Assembly: GCF_905147365.1 (NCBI RefSeq)
Contig: NC_056428.1
Coordinates: 16,708,001-16,772,000, forward strand
From: Aricia agestis
Lineage: Eukaryota > Arthropoda > Insecta > Lepidoptera > Lycaenidae
Reading direction: 5' to 3'
Length of the DNA: 64,000 nucleotides
Shown here: positions 12,300-22,840 of the stretch, one piece after another
Layout: each line of letters opens with the position of its first letter
How positions within the stretch are numbered: the first letter of the stretch is position 1
The notes under the pieces: generated by a model
What the model was told of the DNA's origin: nothing
The model's input: the letters and a program-made list of their open reading frames with translations, nothing else
Databases searched by the model: none
Translations under genes and position numbers: made by a program

Positions 12300-13005
12300 A
12301 AATAAATATGCATTGCAAATTTTAAATAATTGATCAGTTATAATTTTGATGTGGCAGGCATCATTGAGTGAGTTATCTCGGAAACATATACGGCTCCTAC
12401 GCGTAATTCATTTCTGCAAAAACGGCTGCTGGTAAAATGTAACAAAAAATGTTTTGACCTTTTGCCATTCGCCATTATAATTGTACAGTTGGCTAGCGAA
12501 AAAACTCATCAAACTAGTAAATATTTGGGCAAATCGTTATTCTATCAATATGCAGTGGCGGAGCGGGAGGGGCGCATCACATAGGTCAATGGGCACCCCG
12601 ACTCTTGGATCTGCTAATTAAAAATAACTGTCCCGTATGTTGCTGACGGAAAAGCGGACATTTTGTTTTTTCACTGATAAAGTTTGTTTATTGATTTTGT
12701 TTTATAGGATGCAAGTATAATTACTCAATGTTTTATTTTTTTGTTTCAATTTGATTAGTGACGTATTATATTTGTTCCTTTTTTTTTAATTTCGATAGTT
12801 ATTTCGCACACGTTTACGTTTCACACAAAATTATTGAATCGTTCTCATTATCCTGACAAGATTTCATTGCAAGGTGAGAATTATATGCATTAACTATCAT
12901 CACCATCGCCAAAATTAGTAAGCTAACAATCCGACGGAAAAGTAATAAAATTATAGTAACTAAAAAAGTTCTGACGATTATTTACCGCCTGCACCAGGAT
13001 TATGT
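12300..13005. other. AT-rich intergenic sequence
   Basis: No gene or clear repeat terminus. Confidence 0.35.
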
Positions 13006-13008
13006 TTA

Positions 13009-13438
13009 AGGGTTCCGTGAAAACGGGACCCTATTACTAAGACTTCGATGTCTGTCTGTCCGTCTGTCTGTCTGTCTGTCTCCAGGCTGTAACTCACTAA
13101 CCGCTATAGCTAGACTTCTGAAATTTTCACAGATTGTGTATTTCTGTTGCCTCTATAACAACAAATACTAAAAACAAAATAAAATTAAAATTTAAGGGGA
13201 CTCCCATACAACAAACGTTATTTTTTTGGCCTTTTTTGCTCGTAATCAATAATAGCAACCGCTAGGCTAATTTATATAAAGGCCTTAGTTTTATGTCGAC
13301 TTTAATAATTAATAATAATATTTAAATAAAGTAAAAAATTAAGGGGGCTCTCATACAAAAAAAACAAAATTTGGCCTATTTTTCCTCTATAACGGTACGG
13401 AACCCTACGTGCGCGAGTCCGACTCGCACTTGGCCGAT
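13009..13438 (-). mobile_element. Interspersed repeat, family B
   Basis: Full-length copy, directly followed by a second, truncated copy in the same orientation. Confidence 0.7.
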
Positions 13439-13868
13439 TATTTTTGCAATTTTTTTGCTCTATATAAATAATGGCAATAGGTAGGAACTTGAAATGTTCA
13501 CAAAATACTCAATTGTATTTATTCTTTAATATCTATAATATATATATAAAACTCAAAGGTGACTGACTGACATGGTGATCTATCAACGCACAGCCCAAAC
13601 CACTGGACGGATCGGGCTGAAATTTTGCATGCAGGTAGATGTTATGACGAAGGCATCCGCTAAGAAAGGATTTTGATAAATTCCAACCCCAAGGTGTTAA
13701 AATAGGGGAAGAAAGATTGTATATAATAATACTTCTTAACGCGAGCGAAGCCGCAGGCAAAAGCTCGTTTAATAATAAAAATGAAATAAAATTAATAATT
13801 CAGGGGGGCTCCAATACAAAAAAACACATTTTATACCTATTTTTGCCAAGTCGCGCTTTGCCGATTTT
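13439..13868 (-). mobile_element. Truncated family B repeat split by a nested insertion
   Basis: The flanks 13439-13530 and 13770-13868 join into one truncated family B copy. A family C element sits between them, showing that C inserted after B. Confidence 0.65.
13535..13768 (+). mobile_element. Helitron-like repeat, family C
   Basis: Begins ACTCAAAGGTGACTGACTGA and ends AACGCGAGCGAAGCCGCAGG..AAAGCTCGT. It has a GCG/CGC mini-hairpin near the 3' end and CTCG|T instead of the usual CTAG|T. Very similar to the copy at 20331-20555. Confidence 0.6.
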
Positions 13869-13904
13869 TTGTGTTTCGTATTTCTATACAACTATGTAGT
13901 ACCT

Positions 13905-14042
13905 AAGCAGTTTGTTACACATCATGGAGATATTTTATGTTCCAGGAAAGGATATAGGATACTTTTAATCCCGGAAAAATGTACGTTACTCGCACAAGAA
14001 ATGATTTATTGCGCAACGGAATTGCATTCGTCATCTAGCAAT
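13905..14042 (+). mobile_element. 5'-truncated Helitron-like repeat, family A
   Basis: Only the second half remains: GGAAAGGATATAGGATACTT, GCGCAACGGAATTGC, GTCATCTAG. Confidence 0.55.
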
Positions 14043-14189
14043 TGTATAACTTCAACTTAATATAAAATCAATAAAATATGATAAAAGACCATTCTTATAT
14101 ACAAATTATATATGACATTCTAGAATTTGCACTCGCAAAAATAAAGCAACTTCATTATTAAACGCATAAAATTGAAAAATAACCGAAAC

Positions 14190-15290
14190 ACAAAATAGTG
14201 ACACCGACTATGAGGTCGGGTATGACATACCCGCAATGCGTTTTGCACACTTGTAGTTTACATCGCTAACGGTGTATTATTGTTACTGTCACTTAAAATC
14301 AGTCCTCAGACTACTCGCTCCAGGGCGATTCCATTATCGCGGGTGCAACATTTTGACGCACTTAAAGAGTCCTACTGACAAAATAAAACATATGTATTAA
14401 TAAATTATCTTCTGAAGGGATACACTTTGACTAGTTTAATCATGATATGTAAATAAAAACTATAATTAAATCTAAGAAAAGCCACAAAATATGTTTGAAG
14501 TACTATCGCGGGTGCAACCAAATCGGCCCTGCATTAAGAACTCGGACGAGTTCATTTGAGAATACTGTTAATTGTGAAACTTTTAGGAATTTATTAACCC
14601 ATATTTCAAAAGTGTATAAGACAGAAATGATTTAACTAGATAGAATTAATTTAAGTTATTAGTACTAGGAATTATTAACAATTTCCACGATCGCGAGTGC
14701 AACATCAGAATATCGCGGGTGGAACATCAAAATATCGCGGGTGCAACAAGTCTAAAGAAATTGAATTTACTCATAAGTCTGCGACAAATTTATACATTTT
14801 TAATATGCAATACATAATATTATTAGTAAGTTGTAATAATAGTACTTAAAATTTTGTTATTTTTTAATTATCAGTCATTTAACGATCTGAGAAAAGAAAT
14901 CGTCTAACTTATGTTATACAGTCAATATTATGTAGTGAAATTCAACTTCGAGCTAGTGATTTGTCGTAAAAATAATCATGTGTGGCATAAGCAATTTTTC
15001 TCGCGCCGTAAGATGATATCACTTTAGAATATTATTAATCATTCAAATTTAAAATGTTACTGATAAAACTTCTTTTGCTAGTAAATATACATCTTTTTAT
15101 TTATAATTCAATAAAAAAATGTAACAAATGTTGTAATTTAAAAATTCGTGTCAAGGGTCGTCTCTAGCGGAATCGCCCTCCAGCTACTGAGCCAACCAAG
15201 CTCCAGGAATCGTAAAGTTTAGAAATATTAAGTGTTTTATATACCGCCGGGTATGACATACCGTACCTCGTTCACGCCGGGATAATTACC
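14190..15290. repeat. AT-rich block with five dispersed TATCGCGGGTGCAACA motifs
   Basis: The motif or a one- to two-base variant occurs at 14335, 14504, 14689, 14711 and 14733, all in the same orientation. The block is bracketed by the quasi-palindrome GGGTATGACATACCC at 14218-14232 and GGGTATGACATACC at 15249-15262. An inverted pair, CCAGGGCGATTCC near 14320 and GGAATCGCCCTCCAG near 15171, lies just inside. This resembles subterminal repeats of a DNA transposon, but no transposase or target duplication is visible. Confidence 0.4.
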
Positions 15291-16102
15291 AGATTCATAA
15301 AAACATAACTTTTATATCAACGTTTGTCATCAACACCCGATCATCAGATAGCGTGTTACTTAATTCCTGAACGTTTTCCTTTGAGTCTACAGTCTATGGT
15401 ATATAACGCGATTTTAATTATATACTAGTCATAACCGTCATTATCATTTGATTATTATAATAGTAGAATTTTTATAAGCCCTGTGCAATGTGTGGATAAC
15501 CCAAACACCGTGTATAACTCATAGACTTAATATATACTGGTATAACTATTTATGCGTTAAACGCAAGTGTAAGAAGTTTTTATTATTAATAAGGGGGTAA
15601 TAGTTTGCTCACTAGTTACACGTAACCCTGTACATTAGAAGCCATCATTAGAAATTAGATCGTTTCTAAATACTATACTTTTTAATAACATTAAAATGTT
15701 ATAGATTAAATAACTTTTAATGTCAAATGACGTATAAACTTGATTAGTTTTCTTTTTACAATCTGAACTGTTTAATGTCTAAAATAAAACTGTTATAGTC
15801 AAAGTAGTTTAAACCGCTGCTTCGCTTTAGAGTTTGATTAATTTAATATTCTTTTTGACCCCCTGGGAGGGGTGAAATTGACAAAACACACTTTTTTGCA
15901 CTATTTCCACTTTATTAGGAGTGTTCAGTTAATGTCAATGAATTTCCACCAATAACAGTACAATCAAATACCACATCATAAAAGAAACACCTGTGCTAAA
16001 TTTCCATCTTCAATTGATTTGGCCTGTCTGTTAATGTATTGGGCAATCACTCTTGGCTTTTTAAATATTAATACAGATATATTACATCCTTTTATTAACT
16101 AC
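15291..16102. other. AT-rich intergenic sequence
   Basis: Nothing recognised beyond short AT repeats. Confidence 0.35.
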
Positions 16103-16250
16103 TAGCTGTCCCGATGAACTTCGTGTCACTTCCTTGCCTGGACTTCTACGAATATTTTAAGACTAAAATCAGCCCAATCCTTTCAGCCGTTTTCGATTTT
16201 AGCGTTACTAACACAATTGAAAATCTATTTTTATATATATAGATACCAGT
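16103..16250 (-). repeat. Degenerate Helitron-like repeat, family H
   Basis: Starts ACTAGCTGTCCCGATGAAC, the complement of a CTAG|T end, and has TTTCAGCCGTTTTCGATTTT in common with the 6340 copy. Confidence 0.45.
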
Positions 16251-16867
16251 TTGCTATGTTATACCTAGTACTACCGTTATGGCTAAGAATAATAAAGACA
16301 AAATAAGCCGTTCTGATTACTGGGCCTCCCAAAAAAATTCCCCACAACTTTATGATGTTTATAGTCAAGTTAAAAAATAATAAAGTTAATTAAATTATCC
16401 TGTAATTGTTAAATTAGTTACAAATGACGAGTTAACAATTAGAGGCTGGGTGTAATTATCTAATTATCGTTAATGGATTAATTTAGTTAATTTGAACGAA
16501 TGTGTGATATCGAAATTGGGACCTGGAAGCCCATTTATTAATATTATTATTAGTCGAATTGAAGTGGTATTTATGATAATATAAAAGGGCTTAATTTTAA
16601 CTATCGAGTGAGTTACCTTTCTTTTCACTCTACCTGTTGCTGGAAATCGCATTGAAGGCTGCTTATGAATTTTTAAGCGAATTATTAGTGAGTTTACGAG
16701 CAAATTATTAAGATTTTAGTCAATTTAAAAAGTTGTTGAATTTCTTATAATCTGTAATGGTAAGTTGTATTGTTATGATATTTTCGACTTTTTATTTATT
16801 TATCTCCGTGTTATTATCCTCACAGAAACTTTTATTTAAAAAGGATATTTTTATTTTCAACCATTTT
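16251..16867. other. AT-rich intergenic sequence
   Basis: Nothing recognised. Confidence 0.35.
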
Positions 16868-17304
16868 AGAGTTTCGTGCCCAAAGGGTAAAAACGGAACC
16901 CTATTACTGAGACTTCGATGTCTGTCCGTCTGTTTCCAGGCTGTAACTCAAGAACCGCTATAGCTAGATTTGTGAAATTTTCACAGATTGTGTATTTATG
17001 TTACCGCTATTACAACAACAAATACTAAAAATGCAATAAAATTAATATTTAAGGGGGGCTCCCATACAACAAACTTGATTTTTTTTAGGTTCATTCGTAA
17101 TCAATAATGGTAGAAGCTAAGCACTTGAAATTTTCACAAAATCTTAAATTATATTTTTACTTTAATAATTAATAATAAAATTTTAATTAAGTAAATATTT
17201 AAGGGGGGCTCCCATACAAAAAACACAATTTCTTGCCTACATTCGCTCTGTACTGGTACGAAACCCTTCGTGCGCAAGTTCGACTCGCACTTGGCCGATT
17301 TTTT
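16868..17304 (-). mobile_element. Interspersed repeat, family B
   Basis: Full-length copy ending (plus-strand right side) CGACTCGCACTTGGCCGATT. Confidence 0.7.
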
Positions 17305-17649
17305 CATTAACTCGTTTATTCTATATTCAGTAATTTCTCACTTACTTAAGATAAATTTAATTTGTCATTAAATAAATATGAATCAATCAAGTGCACTATT
17401 TTTACACAATAACTACGCCTCTGGTAAATCAACTAAAATGTTTCCTAAAACTCTTATAAAATTTGCCGCGTAGTTTTTCCATCTACTTGCAATTTTAATT
17501 AGCACGTGTAAAATACAAAAAAAACTTTTCAACTTTCACAGCTTTAAACTTAAAAGCGTTAAACAACATCTCTACGCCTATATCACTTTTATATTATACT
17601 TTGTCTATGACTTTTATACCTTATCGCGACACTAACTTACAGTACTTAC

Positions 17650-17693
17650 CTGCGAGTAAGTCCGGTAACTCCCGCTGCGGCGTCAGTCAGAAT
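17650..17693 (-). ncRNA. Candidate first exon of an unidentified minus-strand transcript
   Basis: Read on the minus strand, an initiator CCATTCT has its A at 17693. The sequence then runs 44 nt to ACTCGCAG|GTAAGTACT, a perfect splice-donor consensus with the intron starting at 17649. The exon has no ATG, so it would be 5' untranslated. No coding exon of the same strand was recognised at lower coordinates. The exon is GC-richer than its surroundings and I match it to no repeat family here. It could be the 5' end of a gene lying further left, a long non-coding RNA, or a chance arrangement. Confidence 0.35.
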
Positions 17694-17717
17694 GGCCAAG
17701 TCGGGCCGATCCCTCCG

Positions 17718-17724
17718 TTATATA
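17718..17724 (-). promoter_or_regulatory. Candidate TATA box for the 17693 start
   Basis: TATATAA on the minus strand, starting 31 bases upstream of the putative initiator adenine, which is the canonical spacing. Upstream (17725-17830) the DNA is GC-rich with repeated GCTACG / CTACGGCGTAGC units. Confidence 0.35.
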
Positions 17725-17729
17725 GCTAC

Positions 17730-17825
17730 AGGGCGCTACGAGGGCGCTACGAAGTCGCTACGGGGCTACGGCGTAGCGGTTGGTCTACGGCGTAGCGGCT
17801 CTACGCCCCGCGTAGGCGTGCGTAG
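17730..17825. repeat. Degenerate GCTACG / CGTAGC repeat block
   Basis: GGCGCTACGA occurs twice, CTACGGCGTAGCGG twice, plus CTACGCCCCGCGTAGG. Many units are self-complementary. It lies directly upstream of the candidate TATA box and could be promoter-proximal sites or a small mobile repeat. Confidence 0.5.
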
Positions 17826-17830
17826 GACTT

Positions 17831-18290
17831 TGATTAGTGCTCTAACTTTACTCTCTTTTAGCTTCTAAACCGTCTTCCGAAAATGATGGTTCTATATTCA
17901 GCTGTAAAAATTAAATAAAGCTTAGTTTCCTTAAAAAAGATAGATTACTTTGTAAGCGCATAATATGTTATTTTTTATTCCTATAAGTAACGTAGGAAAA
18001 TTATCTGTTAAAGATATAAGAGAAGTGAAAAGTTTTAAATCCAAATTTTATGAGCTCCAAGATTGCCATCTTGTTGTAGTAGTAGTTATAGATAAAACAC
18101 GTTTTACTCTGCTCCGGGTGGTGAATTACAAGCAATAGTGAAGCCTTATGATTAGAAGATAGAAAGCGCTTTGTTAAACTTAAATAAACAGCTTTTAAGA
18201 TTCTAAACTAAGAAAAGCTTAAGTAAATAAATAAATCTTTGCATTCTAAACTTTGTTTAAATAAGTCCTTTCCATCTACATTCTATACTA
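17831..18290. other. AT-rich intergenic sequence
   Basis: Nothing recognised. Confidence 0.35.
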
Positions 18291-18294
18291 TTAT

Positions 18295-18475
18295 TAAAAA
18301 TGCGAAAGTGTGTCTGTTTGTCTCTTTGTTACCTCTTCACGCCCGATTTTGCTGAAATGGAGAAACGTTGAGTCCCGGGAAAGGACATAGGATAGTTTTG
18401 TTGCAAAAAGTACTGTTCCCGAGAAACAAGTGAACTTTGGCGCAACGAATTGCGAGGGTCATCTGGTCCTAGCAT
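18295..18475 (+). mobile_element. Helitron-like short repeat, family A
   Basis: GCGAAAGTGTGTCTG start; ends GGCGCAACGAATTGCGAGGG and a mutated CTGGT. Confidence 0.6.
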
Positions 18476-18557
18476 GATTTTAATAATTGCAAGGGACGAG
18501 GAAAACTTATAATATGTTTCTAGTTTGTTAGTTTTTCGATATCAAGTACATATACTT

Positions 18558-18975
18558 ATTACTAGCCTAGATGACGCCCGCAACTCCGTTGCCCCAAAAT
18601 TCGTTTATCGCGTGGGAACCGTACATTTTTTCGGGATAAAAAGTATTCTATGTCCTTTCCTGGTATTCCAAGTATCTCCATACCAAATTGCAGCAAAATC
18701 GGTTCAGCAGTTTGAGCGTGAAGAGGTAACAGACAGACAGACAGACGGACAGACAGACAGCCAGACACACTTTGGCATTTTTTGTATGGACGACGCCCGC
18801 AAATCCGATCCACCAAAACTCGTTTATTGCATGGGAACCACGCATTTTTCGGGATAAAAAGTACCGGGACTCAAAGTAGGTACCTATTTCCATAACATTG
18901 GTTAAGCCTTTTGAGATCGTAACGGTAACAGACAGATAGACTCACTTTCGACTTTACAATATTAGTATGAATATT
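18558..18975 (-). mobile_element. Two tandem family A Helitron-like repeats
   Basis: The first (18558-18781) begins ACTAGCCTAGATGACGCCCG and ends in CAGACAGAC repeats. The second (to about 18975) begins GACGACGCCCGCAAATCCG and ends ACTTTCGACTTTACAATATT. Head-to-tail arrangement is common for Helitron-type elements. Together with the + copy at 18295 they form an inverted pair. Confidence 0.6.
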
Positions 18976-19372
18976 GGATATATTTTAATTTAAAAAATCC
19001 ACAACATATCATTTCTCATGATATAACTTTTACATTATTTATTAAATTGTGAATTATATAAGTGTACTAACATAGTTTTTAAGTCAAATTGTTACTAACA
19101 CTATGGATCAATGGTCTGAAAATAAATGATTTTTATTTTATTTATTTATTTATTATAATAAAGAGTTTACTTATCGTTTGAACACTATTATCAACATTAT
19201 TGGACGAATTATTTTCATATATTATATTAATATTACCTCAATAGGTATTTCATACACAATATATTTTATTTTTTATACGTGAAAAAAAAATCAAGCTGTT
19301 TTTGTAATTGTGCGAATAGGATATGTTTAAATCTAATAAATGTTTAATTATTTAAAATCTTATATATAAAAT
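18976..19372. other. AT-rich intergenic sequence
   Basis: Nothing recognised. Confidence 0.35.
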
Positions 19373-20326
19373 TCTCGTGTCATAATGTTAGGCCGCGTAC
19401 TCCTCCGAAACGGCTTTACTGATTTTAACCAAATTTTATGCGCATATTCAGTGGGTCTGAGAATCGGCTACTGGGTACTTTTTATGGGTTGCGCCCCCCC
19501 AAACCTCCCCGCTACTGGAAATGTTGCTAAAACAAAACTGTGCCGTGACACGTTAGTGTTGAGTTTTCATTCTCATTTATTAGGAACATACTAAATTATT
19601 AATTAAAAGTGAAATTATTTTGCCGTCAGCTAAACATAAAGATTTCGAGTTTGACCCTGGCCCGTACAAACCCCCCCGCTCCTGGAAATGTTGCTAAAAA
19701 AAACTGTGTCGCGGCGTTAGTGTTGAGTTCTCATTCTCATATATTAGGAACATACTAAGTTATTAATTAAAAGTGAAAAAATGACATAAGCTAAACATAA
19801 AGATTTCAAGTTTGATCCTGGCCCCTACTTGGGGGGGGGGGGCGCAGCCCCTCTCCTGGAAATGTTGCTAAAAACAAAACTGTATCGCGGCGTTAATGTT
19901 GAGTTTTAATTCTCCTTTATTAGGAACAAACTAAGTTATTAATTAAAAGTGCATTTATTCTAACCTAAATTAAACTCTTAGTTCTTTGGGGGGCTCAGCC
20001 CTCCCCCCTACCCCACTCCTGAAAATGTTGCTTTAAACCAAAGGGTGTCGCGTCTTTAGTGTTGAGTTGTAATTATTCTACTATTTTAGGAACGAAGTAA
20101 GTTATTAATTAAAAGTGAATTTATTCAAACCTAAACTAAACATACTGAAATGTTGCTTATGACAAAATAATACAGCCTGGACATGGACAGACGGACAGGC
20201 TCATATTTTATCTCTGTGATCGGGTCCTGTTTTTACCCTTTGAGTAAGGGACCATTAAAAGGAGAAAATTATCCATCTCTGTTATTATACTATGCTAACG
20301 CGGACGAAGTCGCGGGCTACAGCTAG
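19373..20326 (+). mobile_element. Helitron-like element carrying a minisatellite
   Basis: The left end reads TCTCGTGTCATAATG. The right end holds the hairpin CGCG-GACGAAGT-CGCG, then GGCTACAG and CTAG|T, the Helitron 3' signature. The interior is mostly a tandem array (next entry). No Rep/helicase; non-autonomous. Immediately to its right the family C element begins, a tandem insertion. Confidence 0.65.
19492..20165 (+). repeat. Minisatellite, about 4.5 units of 165-175 bp
   Basis: The anchor CTGGAAATGTTGCT (or a one-base variant) occurs at 19515, 19682, 19856, 20019 and 20145, giving spacings of 167, 174, 163 and 126. Each unit holds GTGTTGAGTT, TAGGAACA and AAGTTATTAATTAAAAGTG. A C- or G-homopolymer of 6-12 bases sits at each unit boundary. 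Confidence 0.85.
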
Positions 20327-20330
20327 TAAG

Positions 20331-20555
20331 TATATAAAACTCAAAGGTGACTGACTGACAACTATACTGATATCAACGCACAGCCCAAACCACTGGACGG
20401 ATCGGGCTGAAATTTTGCATGCAGGTAGATGTTATGACGAATGCATCCGCTAAGAAAGGATTTTGATAAATTCCAACCCCAAGGGGTTAAAATAGGGGGT
20501 GAAAGTTTGTATATAATAATACTTCTTAACGCGAGCGAAGCCGCGAGCAAAAGCT
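20331..20555 (+). mobile_element. Helitron-like repeat, family C
   Basis: Near-identical to 13535-13768, starting TATAAAACTCAAAGGTGAC and ending CCGCGAGCAAAAGCTCGT. Confidence 0.6.
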
Positions 20556-20734
20556 CGTACACTATATAATAGTTAGTAATGCAGTATGTTGCAGACAGTA
20601 ACTACATTATAATTTTCCCGTAGGCCTGAGTGCCGGAGCGCACCGCCATAATGTAATACCAATGTTTATAGAAAACCAATAATACTGCTTGTTAGAGTTT
20701 ATACATTAACATTATACAAATAAATATATTTATA

Positions 20735-21055
20735 CGTGGGAGAGCCATGCTTCGGCACGAATGGGCCTCGACCGGAGAAATACCACGTTCTCATAGAAAA
20801 CCAGCGTGAAACAGCGTTTGCGCTGTGTTTCGCCCAGTGAGTGAGTTTACCGGCGCGGCGGCCCAATTCCCTTCACTATCCTCCACTATTCCCTGCCCTT
20901 CCCATCCCTATTCTCCCCTATTACCCTTTTGCCTCCTAAAAGGCCGGCAACGCACCTGCAGCTCTTCTGATGCTGCGAGTGTCCATGGGCGACGGAAGTT
21001 GCTTTCCATCAGGTGACCCGTTTGCTCGTTTGCCCACTTCTTTCATATAATTTTA
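20735..21055 (+). mobile_element. SINE-like repeat, family D
   Basis: Sense copy. ACGTGGGAGAGCCATGCTTC head, pyrimidine-rich middle (CTATTCCCTGCCCTTCCC), and tail TTGCTCGTTTGCCC with an eroded A-tract. Confidence 0.7.
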
Positions 21056-21099
21056 TAGCAAAAATACTTGACGCGACGATGTTTGGTGACGATACAATA

Positions 21100-21195
21100 A
21101 TAAAATACTATAGCAATAACTGTATTTTATCGATACAATATATTATATCGATGTAGTATCGATATAATAATAAAATACAATATTAGCAATAACTG
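21100..21195 (+). repeat. Short tandem duplication with ATCGAT palindromes
   Basis: AATAATAAAATACTATAGCA and its continuation are repeated once about 80 bp later (with one change), separated by TATCGAT-rich sequence. Confidence 0.6.
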
Positions 21196-21209
21196 TATTT
21201 TTTAATTTA

Positions 21210-21640
21210 AACAGATAAAACCGACTTCAAAGTTGTACATTATTGATAATTAAAACTCTCTATCTCGAAACCTACTAAACCGATTTTGATGAAACTTGCA
21301 CTATTCCCTAAGTTGAACAATACCTAGTGCAACAAAAAAAGAATTACTGAAATCGGAACGTCGTCCCGTCATATCTTTTATAAAGTTTAAATTTTTCCAA
21401 AAGCTACGTCAGCGGGGCGGGGCAAATTCTATAAGGAAGTAAATTTTTTAAAATTTTCTAAATTCATTCAGGTAGATTTTTTAAAATTTTGTGTGTTTAA
21501 ACCGTGAAAGTAGAAAGTTTAAATAAAGTTGCTCTTTCAGGGCTGCTACTTTCACAGTGAACTCTATACAAGGGTCACAGACACATTTAAAAGGATTATT
21601 ACTTAGTCTTGTTACACCCTGTATAATTACGGAATTTCCT
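21210..21640 (-). repeat. Lepidopteran repeat fragments including a GTTACACCCTGTAT end
   Basis: 21210-21470 has AAACCGACTTCAAAG and 'AAACCGATTTTGATGAAACT' blocks common in insect repeats. 21475-21630 contains GCTACTTTCACAGTGA and TTAGTCTTGTTACACCCTG, an inverted relative of 27115-27235. Confidence 0.4.
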
Positions 21641-22800
21641 GTGCACCGACACAGTATGAATTGAGCCATTCAGCTAAAAGTTAAAACACGCATCACGTAA
21701 GAACTATAACCCGACGGATTTATGTTCGCGCTTTACAGCTGTCGTTATTGCTCTATAAATATGATAAATATCATAAATATTGACGTTTTATGGAACTACA
21801 GTTATGGCATGTCTATGATGATGATGATGGAAGCTATATGTAGCTTCCATCAGCATAGTCGTTAAAAAAACTTTTATTTTTATTTTAGGTGAGGACATAA
21901 TCATATCTATATCTATATCTATATAATATACATACATATATACATATTATTAAACAAAGTCGCTTTTTTGCCCTCATGTCCCTTTGTTCCCTTTAATCTT
22001 TAAAACTACGCAACGGATTTTGATGCGGTTTTCTTCAATAGATAGAGTGATCCAAGAGGAAGGTTTATAAGAATAATAACATTCATTAAATAGTGGAGAA
22101 ATACTGTTATTGTTGGGATTTCTAATCTGATGTCGTAAATAATTACATTTTTATCCGCTTACATTGCAAACGCAGGCCGCACTACTACCCTACGAGATTT
22201 ATCAAAATAATGTACTAAGTACTGTACACATTGAAAAGGTCTACAGAAAACTCCGCGATGGTATATGTCTATCTCTTATGGATATTATCCCACAATATCA
22301 TTTTTGTTATTTACTTTTTACGACAGATAATGGCAAATTTTCGATGCAATTTTAATAATTACAGCATTAATCCTTATCCAATTAAATACCTTAAATACAT
22401 TGTTGATTTAATGTAAATCTATATGGCCCTTTACAACATAATATAATTTAAATGAATATTTTCGAAAATATTACAGATTTAAAAATTGTGGGACGTTGCT
22501 TTTGCGGCGGTACCGGTCATTAATGCGGTCCACAGGTAGTAATGAATATAAATCAAAACTACTGAATCGATTTAAAATTTTTATCATTTTCTTAGTGAGT
22601 GACATGGGCTATATATTTTATACCCGTTCGAAGCCGGGGCGGGTCGCTAGCTATGTATAAATTGAGTTTTTCACGTCCTATACTTTGTCCCACTATAATT
22701 TACTTATACAAACGAGTTTTTTAATAATTAGTTCGATACTGAGTTTTAAATTTTGTAATTTATTTTTTATATAAAATGGACACTCATCGTGAACAGTCGC
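21640..22800. other. Intergenic sequence with repeat scraps
   Basis: A TATCTA microsatellite at about 21903-21927. A repeat with TTTTTTGCCCTCATGTCCC and ACGCAACGGATTTTGATGC at 21960-22140. A CTAG-ended fragment (GGGGCGGGTCGCTAG) near 22650. No gene. Confidence 0.35.
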
Positions 22801-22840
22801 AACATCGGAAAAGTTGCAGGTGCGTTGCTTATTAAGACTG
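22770..22840 (-). repeat. Divergent family D fragment
   Basis: ATGGACACTCATCGTG..GCAACATCGGAAAAGTTGCAGGTGCGTTGC aligns with the conserved 3' part of family D. Confidence 0.4.

Noticed and set aside
18525..18893. Overlapping frames of 80-110 codons
   Set aside because: They lie across two Helitron-like repeats with a CAGACAGA microsatellite.
19492..20165. Regularly spaced repeats resembling a CRISPR array
   Set aside because: Units are contiguous tandem repeats of about 170 bp in a eukaryotic Helitron-like element, with no unique spacers.
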